A DNA stretch of 64,000 nucleotides from JAJDZL01 sp965220665 (GTDB taxonomy: Bacteria; Pseudomonadota; Gammaproteobacteria; Arenicellales; JAJDZL01). The translations under genes and the position numbers were made by a program. The notes under the pieces are model-generated. The model did not search any database. It saw nothing but the letters and a program-made list of their open reading frames with translations, and was not told the origin of the DNA. Positions within the stretch are counted from its first letter, which is position 1, and every line of letters starts with the position of its first letter. The stretch is taken from contig CBDCQQ010000005.1 of NCBI GenBank assembly GCA_965220665.1, positions 2,418,001 to 2,482,000 on the forward strand. The letters run 5' to 3'. This document shows, one piece after another, positions 11,101-19,886 of this stretch.

Positions 11101-11386
11101 CGATGACAACATGGACAACGTTACTGCAATACTGACCGCAACAAGAAATCGGGTTCGCCCGATTTTCATGTCGACGCTAACCAGTGTTTGTGGCATGATG
11201 CCGCTGGTATTGTTCCCTGGTCCAGGATCAGAACTTTATCGAGGCTTGGGGTCGGTAGTCGTTGGCGGGCTGTCGATGTCTGCTATTCTGACACTGTTTA
11301 TTGTGCCGCCATTGACTGCTATATTGGTTATTCCGCTGGAGAATCGGCGAAAATCAGCACGTCAAACTGCTTCAGAAGCTGTGTAA
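8186..11386 (+). CDS. RND efflux transporter permease (HAE1-type)
   Basis: Inner-membrane resistance-nodulation-division permease of about 1066 residues. It has the usual layout of two repeats, each with one N-terminal helix, a large periplasmic porter domain and five further helices. The TM4 signature FAVGLVVDSAIVILENIF carries a single Asp, where many HAE1 pumps have a DD pair; the second repeat has LIGIVVNSAILLVHQS. The chosen start is the TTG at 8186, six bases after an AGGAG at 8175-8179, giving an N-terminus MKKSSVDLISAAVDRP. It would exchange protons for amphiphilic substrates with a periplasmic adaptor and an outer-membrane channel, neither of which is adjacent. An orphan adaptor is encoded at 29121-30215. 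Confidence 0.9.
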   Translation: MKKSSVDLISAAVDRPIAVLSMVMMIVLFGIVALQNIPIQLAPDVNRPVITITTYWPGAAPAEVEREIMNRQEQEFAGLKGLRSITGNAQLGRSRITLEFDVGTNMHNAMLLVSNRLDRVSGYPDEADSPQLKVAGSEDRAIAWFYVHRVAGNTTPIHHYGRFVEDVIKERIERVPGIGEVSVFGGSDPEIQVIVHPDELARLQLTVGELLAVLRSSNVSLSVGDVDEGKRRYLVRSEGELNSVESVRNIIVRSTADGNSTRSGRIRLGDIATVELAYKDPTAIIRAQGEPAIPFNATREVGANVIETIAGIRAVVEDLQKNAMPGSGLELKMVYDETVYINSSIQLVQQNIWVGGLLAALIMLLFLRSIRATLMISIAIPVSIVGAFVAMAALGRSINVISLAGLAFAVGLVVDSAIVILENIFRMRETGQPRREAAIKGAQQVWSAVLVSALTTVMVFIPVLITKLEVGQLFRDIAVAISVAVMLSLLVSITVIPALSNKLLGSSDRQSGSLIRMRIPVVDDLAAKFTQFTLWLTEKLVRRRMLAFLWVAVITASALTLALKYLPSLEYLPEGNNNLVFGLIVPPPGYNLDTMTEIAGNIETATRPEWATDPDEEADPDAPPKIARFFFVSTRSMMFVGAVSNNSSRVSELIPVLQKPVFSEPGTFGFISQPSIFGRGIGAGRKIDLDISGAELEEILFVAGRTAHKILTLLPRSEGHQFRPNPGLELGAPEVRIIPDRLRLADNGLSTLELSLAVDVFNDGLRVDETMFEGHATDITLIGTRDIIKETQKIENLPVVTPNGGIVPVNSVADVQITAGPTAIRHRERSRTITLEVRPSPNLTMEEAIELIESEVIAPIKAEGVPQDVRFSLSGTADSLKTTWNSMVLQLLVALIIVYLVIAILFESFVYPLIILLAVPVAAAGGVAGLAVLNLWVLQPLDMLTLLGFVILIGIVVNSAILLVHQSLHHLRDDNMDNVTAILTATRNRVRPIFMSTLTSVCGMMPLVLFPGPGSELYRGLGSVVVGGLSMSAILTLFIVPPLTAILVIPLENRRKSARQTASEAV

Positions 11387-11452
11387 GTGACGAGTACGCG
11401 TCACGTGCCGGCAGAGAAGCAGAATCAATCTCAATTCGATTGCAGAAACCGG

Positions 11453-12037
11453 CTAGTTTGACAGCGGTTGAAAGTTCTGTGGATCAGCGCTTTCTTCGAC
11501 TTGGCTAATTTTTCCAGAAATCACCAGTTCCGTAAACCACGTGCTGATGTCGTCTCTGTATATCCAGCCCAGAACCAGAGCAGTAACCAGAATGAGAGCG
11601 AAGATAGCTTTTGACAGTGAGTTGAATACTCTCAATCGATCACGAATGGAACGCTCTGCAGCTGGGGGAGAAGTAATTTCCTGGCTTGAACTGACATCAC
11701 TAGTGATTGCTGAAAGTCCGAGATCAGGGTCGGCTTTAATTAGTTCATCTGCATCAAGTTGAACCAATTCTGCATAGGCCCTTACGTAGCCTGTTGCGTA
11801 CGCGATGCTTGGTATTTTCGAGTATTCTCGATTTTCAATCGCCTCAATGACTCTTTCAGGCAGGATCAACGCCTGGGCAACATCAGAGACTGACATATCC
11901 AGTTGCAGTCTTGCCTCCAAAAGCATTCGGCCTGTCCCAAGATCAAATGCAATTTTTGGGTCCAACTCTGCTTTGTTCTGTGAGGCACTTCCTTCAAACA
12001 GGTGGAATAACCGCTCTTCGTGTTCTTGTGCTTCCAA
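11453..12037 (-). CDS. RodZ-like helix-turn-helix membrane protein (short form)
   Basis: The 194-residue protein has a RodZ/YfgA-type HTH_25 domain (residues about 35-110, with LLEARLQLDMSVSDVAQALILPERVIEAIENREYS in pieces and a SIAYATGYVRAYA segment). A linker and one transmembrane helix near 150-170 (AIFALILVTALVLGWIY) follow. Full-length RodZ links the MreB cytoskeleton to the elongasome and has a periplasmic DUF4115 domain; here only about 25 residues follow the membrane helix. It is co-oriented with the thioesterase gene 40 bp upstream and not beside ispG, where gammaproteobacterial rodZ is often found. A paralogue or an otherwise shortened RodZ is likely. Confidence 0.7.
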   Translation of the reverse strand: MEAQEHEERLFHLFEGSASQNKAELDPKIAFDLGTGRMLLEARLQLDMSVSDVAQALILPERVIEAIENREYSKIPSIAYATGYVRAYAELVQLDADELIKADPDLGLSAITSDVSSSQEITSPPAAERSIRDRLRVFNSLSKAIFALILVTALVLGWIYRDDISTWFTELVISGKISQVEESADPQNFQPLSN

Positions 12038-12077
12038 ATTAACCTCTAATTGTGGACCGGTAACTGATTGGTTAAGT

Positions 12078-12545
12078 TCAGCTTATCACGTAAGCACCAG
12101 TGCCAACAGCGATCAGCAAATCATCACAATTGTGCAATTCCATTCTTGTCACAGCAACCTTCTTACCGGTGCGCAATACATAGGCACTTGCAATAAACTT
12201 TTCACCGAAGCCAGGACGCAGGTAATCAATGCGAATGTCGATCGTACCCGTACGTGAAAAGAGTTCAAGTATTTCTTTTGTCGTCTGAACATTGTTCCGC
12301 TTTACCACTTCCGTAAGAGCAACAATGCCACCGATAATATCAAGGACCGAGGAAATGACACCGCCGTGCAGGTTGCCGCGAAGAAAGTTTCCGACATAAA
12401 ACTCTTTGCTGTTGAGAATGAGCTTTGGGTTCCCAGTTTCAAGGCCTTCAACTTTGACATCCAGATATTTATTGAACGGAATTGAGTCTTCGAATATCTC
12501 CCTGAGTGCATCCCAAGTTGATGCGTTTAACGTTAGATGCCCCAT
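12078..12545 (-). CDS. Hot-dog fold thioesterase (PaaI/YigI-like)
   Basis: A protein of about 155 residues with the single hot-dog domain of PaaI-type acyl-CoA thioesterases. The signature is NLHGGVISSVLDIIGGIVA, in which the HGG segment starts the long central helix. The C-terminal half (RTGTIDIRIDYLRPG, ASAYVLRTGKKVAVTRMEL) is typical of the beta strands. It probably hydrolyses acyl-CoA thioesters in the cytoplasm; the acyl group is unknown. It precedes the RodZ-like gene by 40 bp and may share its transcript. The ATG at 12545 is preceded directly by an in-frame TTG at 12548; neither has a strong ribosome site. It is divergent from the DinB-like gene. Confidence 0.82.
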   Translation of the reverse strand: MGHLTLNASTWDALREIFEDSIPFNKYLDVKVEGLETGNPKLILNSKEFYVGNFLRGNLHGGVISSVLDIIGGIVALTEVVKRNNVQTTKEILELFSRTGTIDIRIDYLRPGFGEKFIASAYVLRTGKKVAVTRMELHNCDDLLIAVGTGAYVIS

Positions 12546-12605
12546 CAATTCATCGAGTATGATAAATTTGGATTTTGGGAAGAATTCTTGTGTTGGAGAA
12601 TGGGA

Positions 12606-13112
12606 ATGAAAAATCTATTATTGATGGCAAATTATAACACTTGGGTAAATGCTCAAATTTTCCAAGTGTGCAGGAAAATCAGCGACGATCTGTACCGGAA
12701 AGACCTGGGTGCATTTTTTGGATCAATTCACAATACGCTGAATCATATTTTGCTGGTGGACCTTTTGTATTTGGGTCGATTAAAAGGAGAAGTCAACGAT
12801 CACATTCACTCTCTAAATCAGGTTCTTTACGATGAACTTGATTCATTGACCAATGCCCGGGTAGAAATCGATGGAAAACTGACTGAATACGTTCAGGAAT
12901 TAAGTCAGAACGACCTCAATCGATCGGTAAGGTATACCCGAATGTCTGGAGAAGTCTGTGAGGATAACTTGGAAGACATACTGTTGACGCTGTTCAACCA
13001 TCAAACGCATCATCGCGGACAAGTGCATGCAATGCTCACCCAGTCTGGAATTGGAAACAGTGAGATGCCGAACATAGATCTGGTTGACTATCTTGCGAGT
13101 GTCAAGGCCTGA
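12606..13112 (+). CDS. DinB-family metal-dependent protein
   Basis: A 168-residue four-helix-bundle protein of the DinB/YfiT-like family. The N-terminus MKNLLLMANYNTWVNAQIF and the histidines in FGSIHNTLNHILLVDLLYL and FNHQTHHRGQVHAML are the usual metal-binding positions. The biochemical role is not established for most members; some act as thiol (bacillithiol or mycothiol)-dependent transferases and some are induced by damage. The start at 12606 is preferred because a GGAG at 12595-12598 lies seven bases upstream; earlier in-frame codons overlap the divergent thioesterase gene. Confidence 0.82.
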   Translation: MKNLLLMANYNTWVNAQIFQVCRKISDDLYRKDLGAFFGSIHNTLNHILLVDLLYLGRLKGEVNDHIHSLNQVLYDELDSLTNARVEIDGKLTEYVQELSQNDLNRSVRYTRMSGEVCEDNLEDILLTLFNHQTHHRGQVHAMLTQSGIGNSEMPNIDLVDYLASVKA

Positions 13113-13440
13113 ATTTTCTCAACCGGACTTGACCGAGTGGTAAATTTGAATGTGCTTAAGCTGCCTGATCTGCAGCCAGCAGTCCCGAGCAGTTGCTGAA
13201 TGCGCTTCGATTCGATGGCATCAACACAAGTGCTGAGCAATATAATCGGACTCAGTGCTCTGCAAGTTATTGAATGTTCAAGTCACCTTTAAACGCTCAA
13301 CACCTCCCGTGAACTGGGTCAGCCATCACATGCGGTCATTATTTTTCTCATTCAGTGTCCAAAATTAACGATGTTGAGATTGACCATCGATCAACTCAGG
13401 AATATGGGTGACAAAGTGTTGGTTTTGGGTTGGTGACGAG
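13113..13440. other. Intergenic region, no feature seen
   Basis: About 330 bp before the MMPL transporter gene. It presumably holds the promoter of that gene. I find no convincing short reading frame, RNA or repeat. Confidence 0.4.
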
Positions 13441-15753
13441 ATGAACGCTTCTTTGCAGGACCGCTATATCGAATTACTCTTCAGGCATCGCTGGTTGATT
13501 CTGGCACTTGTTATGGTAGTGATGCTGTGTGCCGCCGCAGGCGGGCGCAACATTACCACGACGAACGATCAACGTTCTTTGTTCGGAGAGCACAATCCAT
13601 ATCTTCAGGCTTTTGAAGCGCTTGAAGACATTTATACTGAATCGAATATAGCGCTAATCGCAGTCGCGCCGCGCACAGGGACAGTCTTCACTCGAGAAAC
13701 GCTTGGTGCAATCGAGGAACTTACAGAGGCCGGCTGGCGCTCACCTTTTTCTTCCAGAGTCAATTCTCTGACAAATTACACGCACAGCGAAGCCTACGAA
13801 GATGATTTGGTTGTCGCCCCGCTGGTGGAAGATGCTCAGTCGCTTAGTGATGACGATTTAGTCAGAGTTGAAGATATTGCACTCAATTCAATTGAAACCG
13901 TCGGCCGCCTGGTTTCTCATGATGGAAAAGTCAGTGCACTTTCGATAACGTTCATTCTGCCAGATGATTCCGACCCGGCTGTCATTGAGATCGTCGATCA
14001 TGTCAATCAGCTGGTGAATGAGTTTTCCGCGACCTATCCAAATTTGAATTTCTATCTGACTGGTGACATTGTCATGAGTCACGCATTCAACCAGGTCAGC
14101 GAAGATGACGTGACACAGCTGGTGCCGATAATGATCTTGATCATTGGCATATTCACCACTGTGCTTTTGCGATCATTTCTAGCAACCGTCGCTGTATTGG
14201 TGACGCTGTTTTTTGTTGTAAGTACAACGATGGGAGTTGCTGGTTGGCTTGGCGTCATTCTGACGCCGGCAAACATAGTCGCTCCAGTCATACTTTTGAC
14301 TGTCGCCGTTGCTCAAACAATTCACATTGGCTCAACAGTGTTTTTGGGCATGCGCAAAGGACTGGATAGAAGGTCAGCGATTGTGGATTCTCTAAAGATC
14401 AATTCATGGCCTATATTCCTGTCCTCTATCACGACGGCCATTGGTTTTCTGAGTCTCAACACATCAGATTCTCCACCATTTCGGGTCTTGGGCAATTTAG
14501 TCGCATTCGGTATGTTGTGCACTTGGTTCTACACCATGACACTGTTTCCATTACTCCTTTATTACTTGAAGTTGAAAGCGCCGCCTGTTCGAGAAAATCA
14601 GCACGTCCTGATTGATCGATTCAGTCAGTTTGTTGTTTCAAAGAGTAGGTTTTTACTGATTGGAGGCTCAGTGGTAGCCGTTGTATTGAGTGCTGGAATA
14701 TTCAAAATTGAATTCAGTGATAACTGGACCCTTTTCTTTGACGACAGATATGAGTTCAGACGAGATACGGATTTTGTCATCGAACATTTGACCGGCCTTG
14801 AATCTATGGAGTACTCACTACCCGCTAGTCGCGAAGGTGGAATTACCGAAATTGAGTACTTGCGCGCGGTTGATAAATTTGCCGAATGGTATCGTTCACA
14901 ACCGGAAACAGCGCATGTTCAAGCGTTTTCAGACATCATGAAGCGTCTGAACATGAACCTTCATAGAGATGATCCAGAATATTATCGCTTACCTGAAGAC
15001 CCGGAGCTTGCGGGCCAGTATCTATTGCTGTATGAATTGTCGCTGCCGTTCGGAAGTGATCTCAATGACCGTATCAGCGCCGATAAATCAGCGACGCGTT
15101 TGACCGTTTTACCTCGAGATCGATTGGCATCAAAACACCAGCGCGAACTTGATGCCAGGGCAAATGCCTGGCTTAGCGAGAATGCACCGCAACTGATAAC
15201 TGAAGCAACCGGTCTCAGCATCATTACGGCGTACCTCACTCAGCGAAACATCCACAGTCTATTTGTCGGTATGGCTATTGCCATGGGAATTATTTCGCTG
15301 ATTTTACTTTTCGTTCTGAAAAGCGCCAGACTTGGGATCATTAGCTTGGTGCCGAACTTCTTGCCGTTGCTGATTACCTTTGGCATATGGGGGTATCTCG
15401 TCGGCCAGGTAGGACTTGGTGGCACGATGACCAGTGTTATCGCGTTCGGAATTATTGTTGACGACACCATTCATTTTTTGAGCAAGTATCAAAAAGCGCG
15501 AAGCGACGGATTTGCGGCTGTTGAAGCCGTGCGCATTACCTTTCGTACAGTTGGCCATGCTTTGTCTACAACGACTGCGGCTTTAACCGCCGGTTTTCTT
15601 GTACTGACTCTTTCCGGATTTGACACCTCGGCAACGTTAGGTGCCATCGTAGCAATCACGATTGCAATTGCGTTGATTGCCGACTTCCTGCTGCTGCCAT
15701 CTTTGCTCGTCACATTGGACAAAAAGAAAAATTCTCAACCGTTGCCTGGTTGA
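13441..15753 (+). CDS. MMPL/RND-superfamily transporter (HAE3-like)
   Basis: A 770-residue inner-membrane protein with two MMPL halves, each one helix plus a periplasmic domain plus five helices. Helix 1 is RHRWLILALVMVVMLCAAAGG. The second half carries VIAFGIIVDDTIHFLSKYQKAR, the conserved DD in TM10 expected of proton-coupled RND-like transporters. This branch (COG1033) commonly occurs with a LolA-like outer membrane lipoprotein-sorting protein and a barrel protein, and both families are encoded at 17468-19560. Export of a lipid or hydrophobic molecule to the outer membrane is the usual proposal. The ATG at 13441 is chosen because the preceding codons are uncharacteristic; the ribosome site (GACGAG) is weak. 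Confidence 0.85.
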   Translation: MNASLQDRYIELLFRHRWLILALVMVVMLCAAAGGRNITTTNDQRSLFGEHNPYLQAFEALEDIYTESNIALIAVAPRTGTVFTRETLGAIEELTEAGWRSPFSSRVNSLTNYTHSEAYEDDLVVAPLVEDAQSLSDDDLVRVEDIALNSIETVGRLVSHDGKVSALSITFILPDDSDPAVIEIVDHVNQLVNEFSATYPNLNFYLTGDIVMSHAFNQVSEDDVTQLVPIMILIIGIFTTVLLRSFLATVAVLVTLFFVVSTTMGVAGWLGVILTPANIVAPVILLTVAVAQTIHIGSTVFLGMRKGLDRRSAIVDSLKINSWPIFLSSITTAIGFLSLNTSDSPPFRVLGNLVAFGMLCTWFYTMTLFPLLLYYLKLKAPPVRENQHVLIDRFSQFVVSKSRFLLIGGSVVAVVLSAGIFKIEFSDNWTLFFDDRYEFRRDTDFVIEHLTGLESMEYSLPASREGGITEIEYLRAVDKFAEWYRSQPETAHVQAFSDIMKRLNMNLHRDDPEYYRLPEDPELAGQYLLLYELSLPFGSDLNDRISADKSATRLTVLPRDRLASKHQRELDARANAWLSENAPQLITEATGLSIITAYLTQRNIHSLFVGMAIAMGIISLILLFVLKSARLGIISLVPNFLPLLITFGIWGYLVGQVGLGGTMTSVIAFGIIVDDTIHFLSKYQKARSDGFAAVEAVRITFRTVGHALSTTTAALTAGFLVLTLSGFDTSATLGAIVAITIAIALIADFLLLPSLLVTLDKKKNSQPLPG

Positions 15754-15975
15754 TCGCGTCATGATTCGCCTTCATTTCGCCCGAATGGCATCAGACTCCG
15801 AATTGAGTTTCAATTGACCAACGACGCAGTGCATCTGGTTGAGATGTTCAATGAGGTCAGAGGATCGAGATTGGGGAAACGCGTCGTTTCAAGTGAATGG
15901 AAGTTGGTTTTGAAAGTTGTACGGACTTTCCCTGTCAACGAAATTTTAATCTGTTGCTAGTGGTGGTGGGTGATT

Positions 15976-17148
15976 CTACCATTCGGATGATTGTTCATCA
16001 TAGTAATGGTCAGGAAGGCGATAGCTGATGCCTTGTGTACCATAATGTGACAGTTCGAGAATCTTTGCGATGTCGTAGCGCTTTTCCAGATTCACCCGAT
16101 TGAAAAGGCTTGAAGTCTTCTCAATTAAATTGAACAATCTAAACTGCATCATGGTGATTCTCTGGTTGGCTTTCGGGAATGACAAATCGTCTGCAAGCTC
16201 CTCACCGATCAGCACTCGGGAGACTCGAGAAATTAATTCTGATAGTTTTTTCCTTTCTTCACTATCGACAGTACCAGACAACAATGGAGCGGAATTGATT
16301 AACGACCAAGCCATTGCAATCGATTCCATTGAGACTGGCGGTTCGCAAATGCGACCAATAGTAAACAATTCAAGCGCATCCTCTTCATCCTGATACAGAA
16401 TGGTCTCTGGTATCCCCATTAGGTATCCTGAATAGCGCCATACCTGCATAAACGCTCGTCGCTCGTCGTCGTCAAAGGAAGCGCCTAGAGCCTTCATGTG
16501 CCTTAGCAATCTAGCTGAAAACGCACAGATGGCGAAGCCGATGTGTGCGGAACAAAGCGGAACTCCCAACACATCCGGGTCCCATTCTCTGGCGCCATAT
16601 AGTAGCTGTCGAGATTTCGCGTGTATAAGCCGAACTCTGATTGAAAGAGCCCAACCATCTCCATATCTTTCAAGGCCACCTGGAAGAAAAATATCAAGCA
16701 TATGACGATTGTTCTGCTGCAGGCGTTTTATACCTTGATAGCGCAGTCTTCCTTTGATGAAAAATGACTGGCTGATATTGGTGGTAAATCCTTCTACGAG
16801 AGTGCCAGCTACCATCCCGGCTAATACAAATCGAGTGTTTCTGTGGAACATTGCGAAACCCGGTGTCATTGAATCAAAATCCACCCACTCAGGGACATCA
16901 TCATAAAATTCAATAAACTTTTTCAAGGATGCTGGCGCTTTCTTATCTATACGTGTACTGTCCTCCACACTCAAAGCCGTCTTTAGCATTTGTGCGGACT
17001 GACGCTGATCTAGATGGCTCATATCGTCAACCAATTCGTCAGCTAACGGATCACCGATAGTGGTATGAGCAATGTAGTTGTCTGCTCTTTCTCTGTCGAT
17101 CTGGAGCGCTTTCCTGTGACCTTCCTGATAGTCTGCTGGTATTTTCAT
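15976..17148 (-). CDS. MpaB/latex-clearing-protein family oxygenase (DUF2236)
   Basis: The 390-residue protein matches the ER-bound oxygenase mpaB/Lcp (DUF2236) family. Evidence is the pattern RVRLIHAKSRQLL, a likely heme-ligand histidine region, GVPLCSAHIGFAICAFSARLLRHMKALG and the WRYSGYLMGIPETILY segment, in order across residues 165-265. Members include heme b oxygenases that cleave polyisoprene (Lcp) or meroterpenoid side chains (MpaB). A hydrophobic isoprenoid or lipid substrate is therefore plausible. It sits between an MMPL transporter and outer-membrane lipid-trafficking proteins, which fits a lipid-modification and export theme. The N-terminus shows no signal peptide. The substrate is unknown. 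Confidence 0.78.
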   Translation of the reverse strand: MKIPADYQEGHRKALQIDRERADNYIAHTTIGDPLADELVDDMSHLDQRQSAQMLKTALSVEDSTRIDKKAPASLKKFIEFYDDVPEWVDFDSMTPGFAMFHRNTRFVLAGMVAGTLVEGFTTNISQSFFIKGRLRYQGIKRLQQNNRHMLDIFLPGGLERYGDGWALSIRVRLIHAKSRQLLYGAREWDPDVLGVPLCSAHIGFAICAFSARLLRHMKALGASFDDDERRAFMQVWRYSGYLMGIPETILYQDEEDALELFTIGRICEPPVSMESIAMAWSLINSAPLLSGTVDSEERKKLSELISRVSRVLIGEELADDLSFPKANQRITMMQFRLFNLIEKTSSLFNRVNLEKRYDIAKILELSHYGTQGISYRLPDHYYDEQSSEW

Positions 17149-17467
17149 TTTTTATTTCCTAAGAAATTCGGGATTGATTCTGTATTCAGGAGTTTAGATA
17201 GACTGGTCTTTTGGAAAGGCGTGCCACCCGTTTAATCATATCAGCCATGTTGATACAAATCGTTGTCTTTCCAAGCATCTAATACTCAGGTTAATGTGCT
17301 CTATCTGTAGCAGGTCAAACGTGTTTGAAGAAAGATCAGTATTGATGAAAGACGCTTCAAATGGAAACTGAATTGCAAAATCCTTTGTGTTATCAAAGAA
17401 AAATACAACACATTCAATTATATGGTTTCATAATGTGATGATTCACTACAAAGGGAAATTGTATTCA
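17149..17467. other. Intergenic region, A+T rich
   Basis: About 320 bp between the OMP-like gene end and the oxygenase start, both on the minus strand. It must contain the oxygenase promoter. No gene or strong terminator was identified. Confidence 0.4.
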
Positions 17468-18736
17468 TCAAAAACTATAGTTTAACTTCAGCGCTACAAA
17501 ACTGTCATTTTCTATCGGTTTTAGAACATCAGTTGCTTTTGCTTTAAGCACAAATAAACTGTCTATCTCCAGCGACCATTGATCGGATAAACGTCGAGAA
17601 AATTCTAACGCCAGTGTTTGGCTTTTACGATCTCTCGATACAAGTGTGCCAACCAGAAATTCCGAACTGTTGACATCGTTAAATGTGAAAAGAGAGGTCA
17701 GGAAAATATCGTCTTCAAATGCATTGGTTGCACGCGATTTTCGGGTGTCATAAGTGCGCTCCAAAAACAACGTCATATCGGTCTGGGAATCGAAGATCGA
17801 ATAGAAACTGTATTCGGCGCCCAGAACATAGGCTTTGTAGTTTTCTTTTTGCAACATGTTATTGCTTGCACCTCTGCGGTCGATTGCTTCTAGCTTGAAC
17901 AAAAAGGGACCCGTGGTAAATTGTCCATACAGCCCGTACTGCCGAATGGTTTCGTAGTGCGGGACTAACACCACCCCATCTGTCGGCAATTGACCTAACA
18001 TTAATGGCTCTAACTTTGGTTCACGGCTTGTTCCATAAAATGTGCTGATTCCAAAATCCAGCAGCCCGATGCTGTGGGAGTATTGTGCTGCCCAATCTAA
18101 GTTTCGTTCTTCGTGCTGACTTTCATAGGTTGCACGGCTGTTGTCGACTGGAAACTGTGTTCGAAATCTGCCTTTGGTACCAGGGTAGGTACGCAAGCGA
18201 TGAAAGGGCATTGCAAACAGTTCCAACGTACCCATGTCTCCGGTCACAGTCAGATGCGCCATCAACTGTCCAAGTTTGCTTTTTTCATCCGGATGGTCTG
18301 CGACATCAGTTTGATTGACGATGTCTACGATATTTCTAGCTTCAACTACCCCCCAAAATACCTGGTCAAATCCTAATCTCAGTTCCCATTCGCTCTGCCC
18401 GATATCTCCAAACGTTAAAAAATAAGCTTCCTTGAGGTCGGCTAGATTACGCTCTGAATCAACGGCGTCATAACGTAAGTTGGGAGTCAGAGTAAAACTA
18501 CGATAGTCAGCGTCTTCAAAATAGAATGTGACATTTGCTGAAAGGCTAGTCAAACTTGAGCGTTGACCGTTGTATCTGGGATCGTCTAGGTATCCTCGTT
18601 GCTCAAAACTGACAGTCCCGGAGATTTCGGTGAATAGATCATCGTTTTCAGCATAGGTGTGAACGGAAAAAAACGTAAAAAATGTTACAGTGATGAAAAT
18701 CCGTACACAGAACGAGTTCCCTCTACGAAAAATCAT
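17468..18736 (-). CDS. Outer-membrane beta-barrel protein (DUF1302-like)
   Basis: The 422-residue protein has an N-terminal signal peptide (IFITVTFFTFFSVHTYA, cleavage near residue 29). It then shows alternating amphipathic strands rich in aromatic residues and ends in LKLNYSF, a C-terminal phenylalanine suited to BAM-dependent assembly. Patterns such as LRLGFDQVFWGVVEARNIVDIVNQTD match proteins found with MMPL transporters and LolA-like proteins. Its start ATG overlaps the stop of the LolA-like gene by four bases, so the two are translationally coupled. It likely forms the outer-membrane part of the transport system with the MMPL protein at 13441. Confidence 0.75.
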   Translation of the reverse strand: MIFRRGNSFCVRIFITVTFFTFFSVHTYAENDDLFTEISGTVSFEQRGYLDDPRYNGQRSSLTSLSANVTFYFEDADYRSFTLTPNLRYDAVDSERNLADLKEAYFLTFGDIGQSEWELRLGFDQVFWGVVEARNIVDIVNQTDVADHPDEKSKLGQLMAHLTVTGDMGTLELFAMPFHRLRTYPGTKGRFRTQFPVDNSRATYESQHEERNLDWAAQYSHSIGLLDFGISTFYGTSREPKLEPLMLGQLPTDGVVLVPHYETIRQYGLYGQFTTGPFLFKLEAIDRRGASNNMLQKENYKAYVLGAEYSFYSIFDSQTDMTLFLERTYDTRKSRATNAFEDDIFLTSLFTFNDVNSSEFLVGTLVSRDRKSQTLALEFSRRLSDQWSLEIDSLFVLKAKATDVLKPIENDSFVALKLNYSF

Positions 18737-19560
18737 CGAACCCGCTTCAATCCTGTCGATGTGAAGTCTTTATCGTCAAGGCCTGTTCCAAATTCATACT
18801 CCGACCAGACTAAATCTGTGCTTTTACCGCTCTGATGATTGACCATAGACATGAAATCAGCATACCAGTATTTGTCCTCATGAAGCTTGTAATCGGAAAA
18901 AGTCAAGGTTTTCAAATGTGATTCTTTACGGTCGAAATAATGAATTTTCCATATACGAAGTTCATCTTTATCGCGCCAGACCACTTGACGGGTATAGCCA
19001 GATCCTTTTTCTGTTGGATATCGCTCCACGACTGTACATTGCAACTCGCCGCAGTCTTCATCCCGCAGGTATTGGTAGTCATATTTATTTACTTCAGCAC
19101 TTTTCATGTCCTCAAATGAAAATTCACTACCCATGAAAGAACCGGCAATATTCGACGAAGAAATGCGCTTCACTCGTTTTAATGCTGGCAAATAAAGCCA
19201 TTGTTCATCACTGTCGTTCAGGTTAACATGGGTTAAAAGCGCTGTACCACGGACATCCCGAGGACGATCAAAAACAACAATAGACCGATTCCCATTGCTC
19301 TCAACTTCGAGAGTTTTCATCCGCAATTCCCGTTCACTTTCCTGTCCACTCTTTTGGCGCAAAATCATTTTTAACTTGGCTGTGGAATCTCCAAATCCTC
19401 GCTCCTTTTCTCGTGCTTCAGTTGCAATTTTCAGTCCTACCTCTTCCGGGGTTTGGCCAAATGCCGATTGAGTCAGCTGAATTGAAAACAGGCAGCAAAT
19501 CAATATGTAAATAAGAAATTTTGGTTGTATATAAGACAATGAAATCTTGATCATTTTCAT
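18733..19560 (-). CDS. LolA-like outer membrane lipoprotein-sorting protein
   Basis: The 275-residue secreted protein has a signal peptide (residues about 8-36, ending AFGQ). It has the half-barrel fold signatures of the uncharacterised LolA-like family: QWLYLPALKRVKRISSSN and SFMGSEFSFEDM are highly typical, followed by CTVVERYP and WRDKDELRIWKIHYFDRK. It would carry a lipid or lipoprotein across the periplasm. It is the first gene of a two-gene operon with the barrel protein; the four-base overlap (ATGA) supports coupled translation. The MMPL protein at 13441 is the likely inner-membrane partner. Confidence 0.85.
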   Translation of the reverse strand: MKMIKISLSYIQPKFLIYILICCLFSIQLTQSAFGQTPEEVGLKIATEAREKERGFGDSTAKLKMILRQKSGQESERELRMKTLEVESNGNRSIVVFDRPRDVRGTALLTHVNLNDSDEQWLYLPALKRVKRISSSNIAGSFMGSEFSFEDMKSAEVNKYDYQYLRDEDCGELQCTVVERYPTEKGSGYTRQVVWRDKDELRIWKIHYFDRKESHLKTLTFSDYKLHEDKYWYADFMSMVNHQSGKSTDLVWSEYEFGTGLDDKDFTSTGLKRVR

Positions 19561-19886
19561 TTAACAGAAGAATTGATTAATGCAATGAATATATTGAGAA
19601 ATTTTAACGACAAGGGGGCAATGACAACTCAATTTTATTCCAGCCTCCTTCGCGACTGGTTCAGATTCAATGGTAAAGATAATTGATTCAAAAAGTTAGA
19701 AAATGATTATAGAGATTTTTAGCTAAGCGAGCAGTATCTGTTGGGAAACAGCGGTTACATCCTCTGAGCGGGTACTGCTGGTGTCACCTGAGAATCGGCA
19801 ATCACCAATTCTCAGTAAAGATATCTGTAGCTTAACAGGGTTGAGCTTTTTTCTTCGAGGCACTCGACGATTGACAGCAACAATTT
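19561..19886. other. Intergenic region between minus-strand genes
   Basis: About 325 bp downstream of cobQ and upstream of the LolA-like gene. It should contain the promoter for the latter. No gene or clear terminator is seen. Confidence 0.4.
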
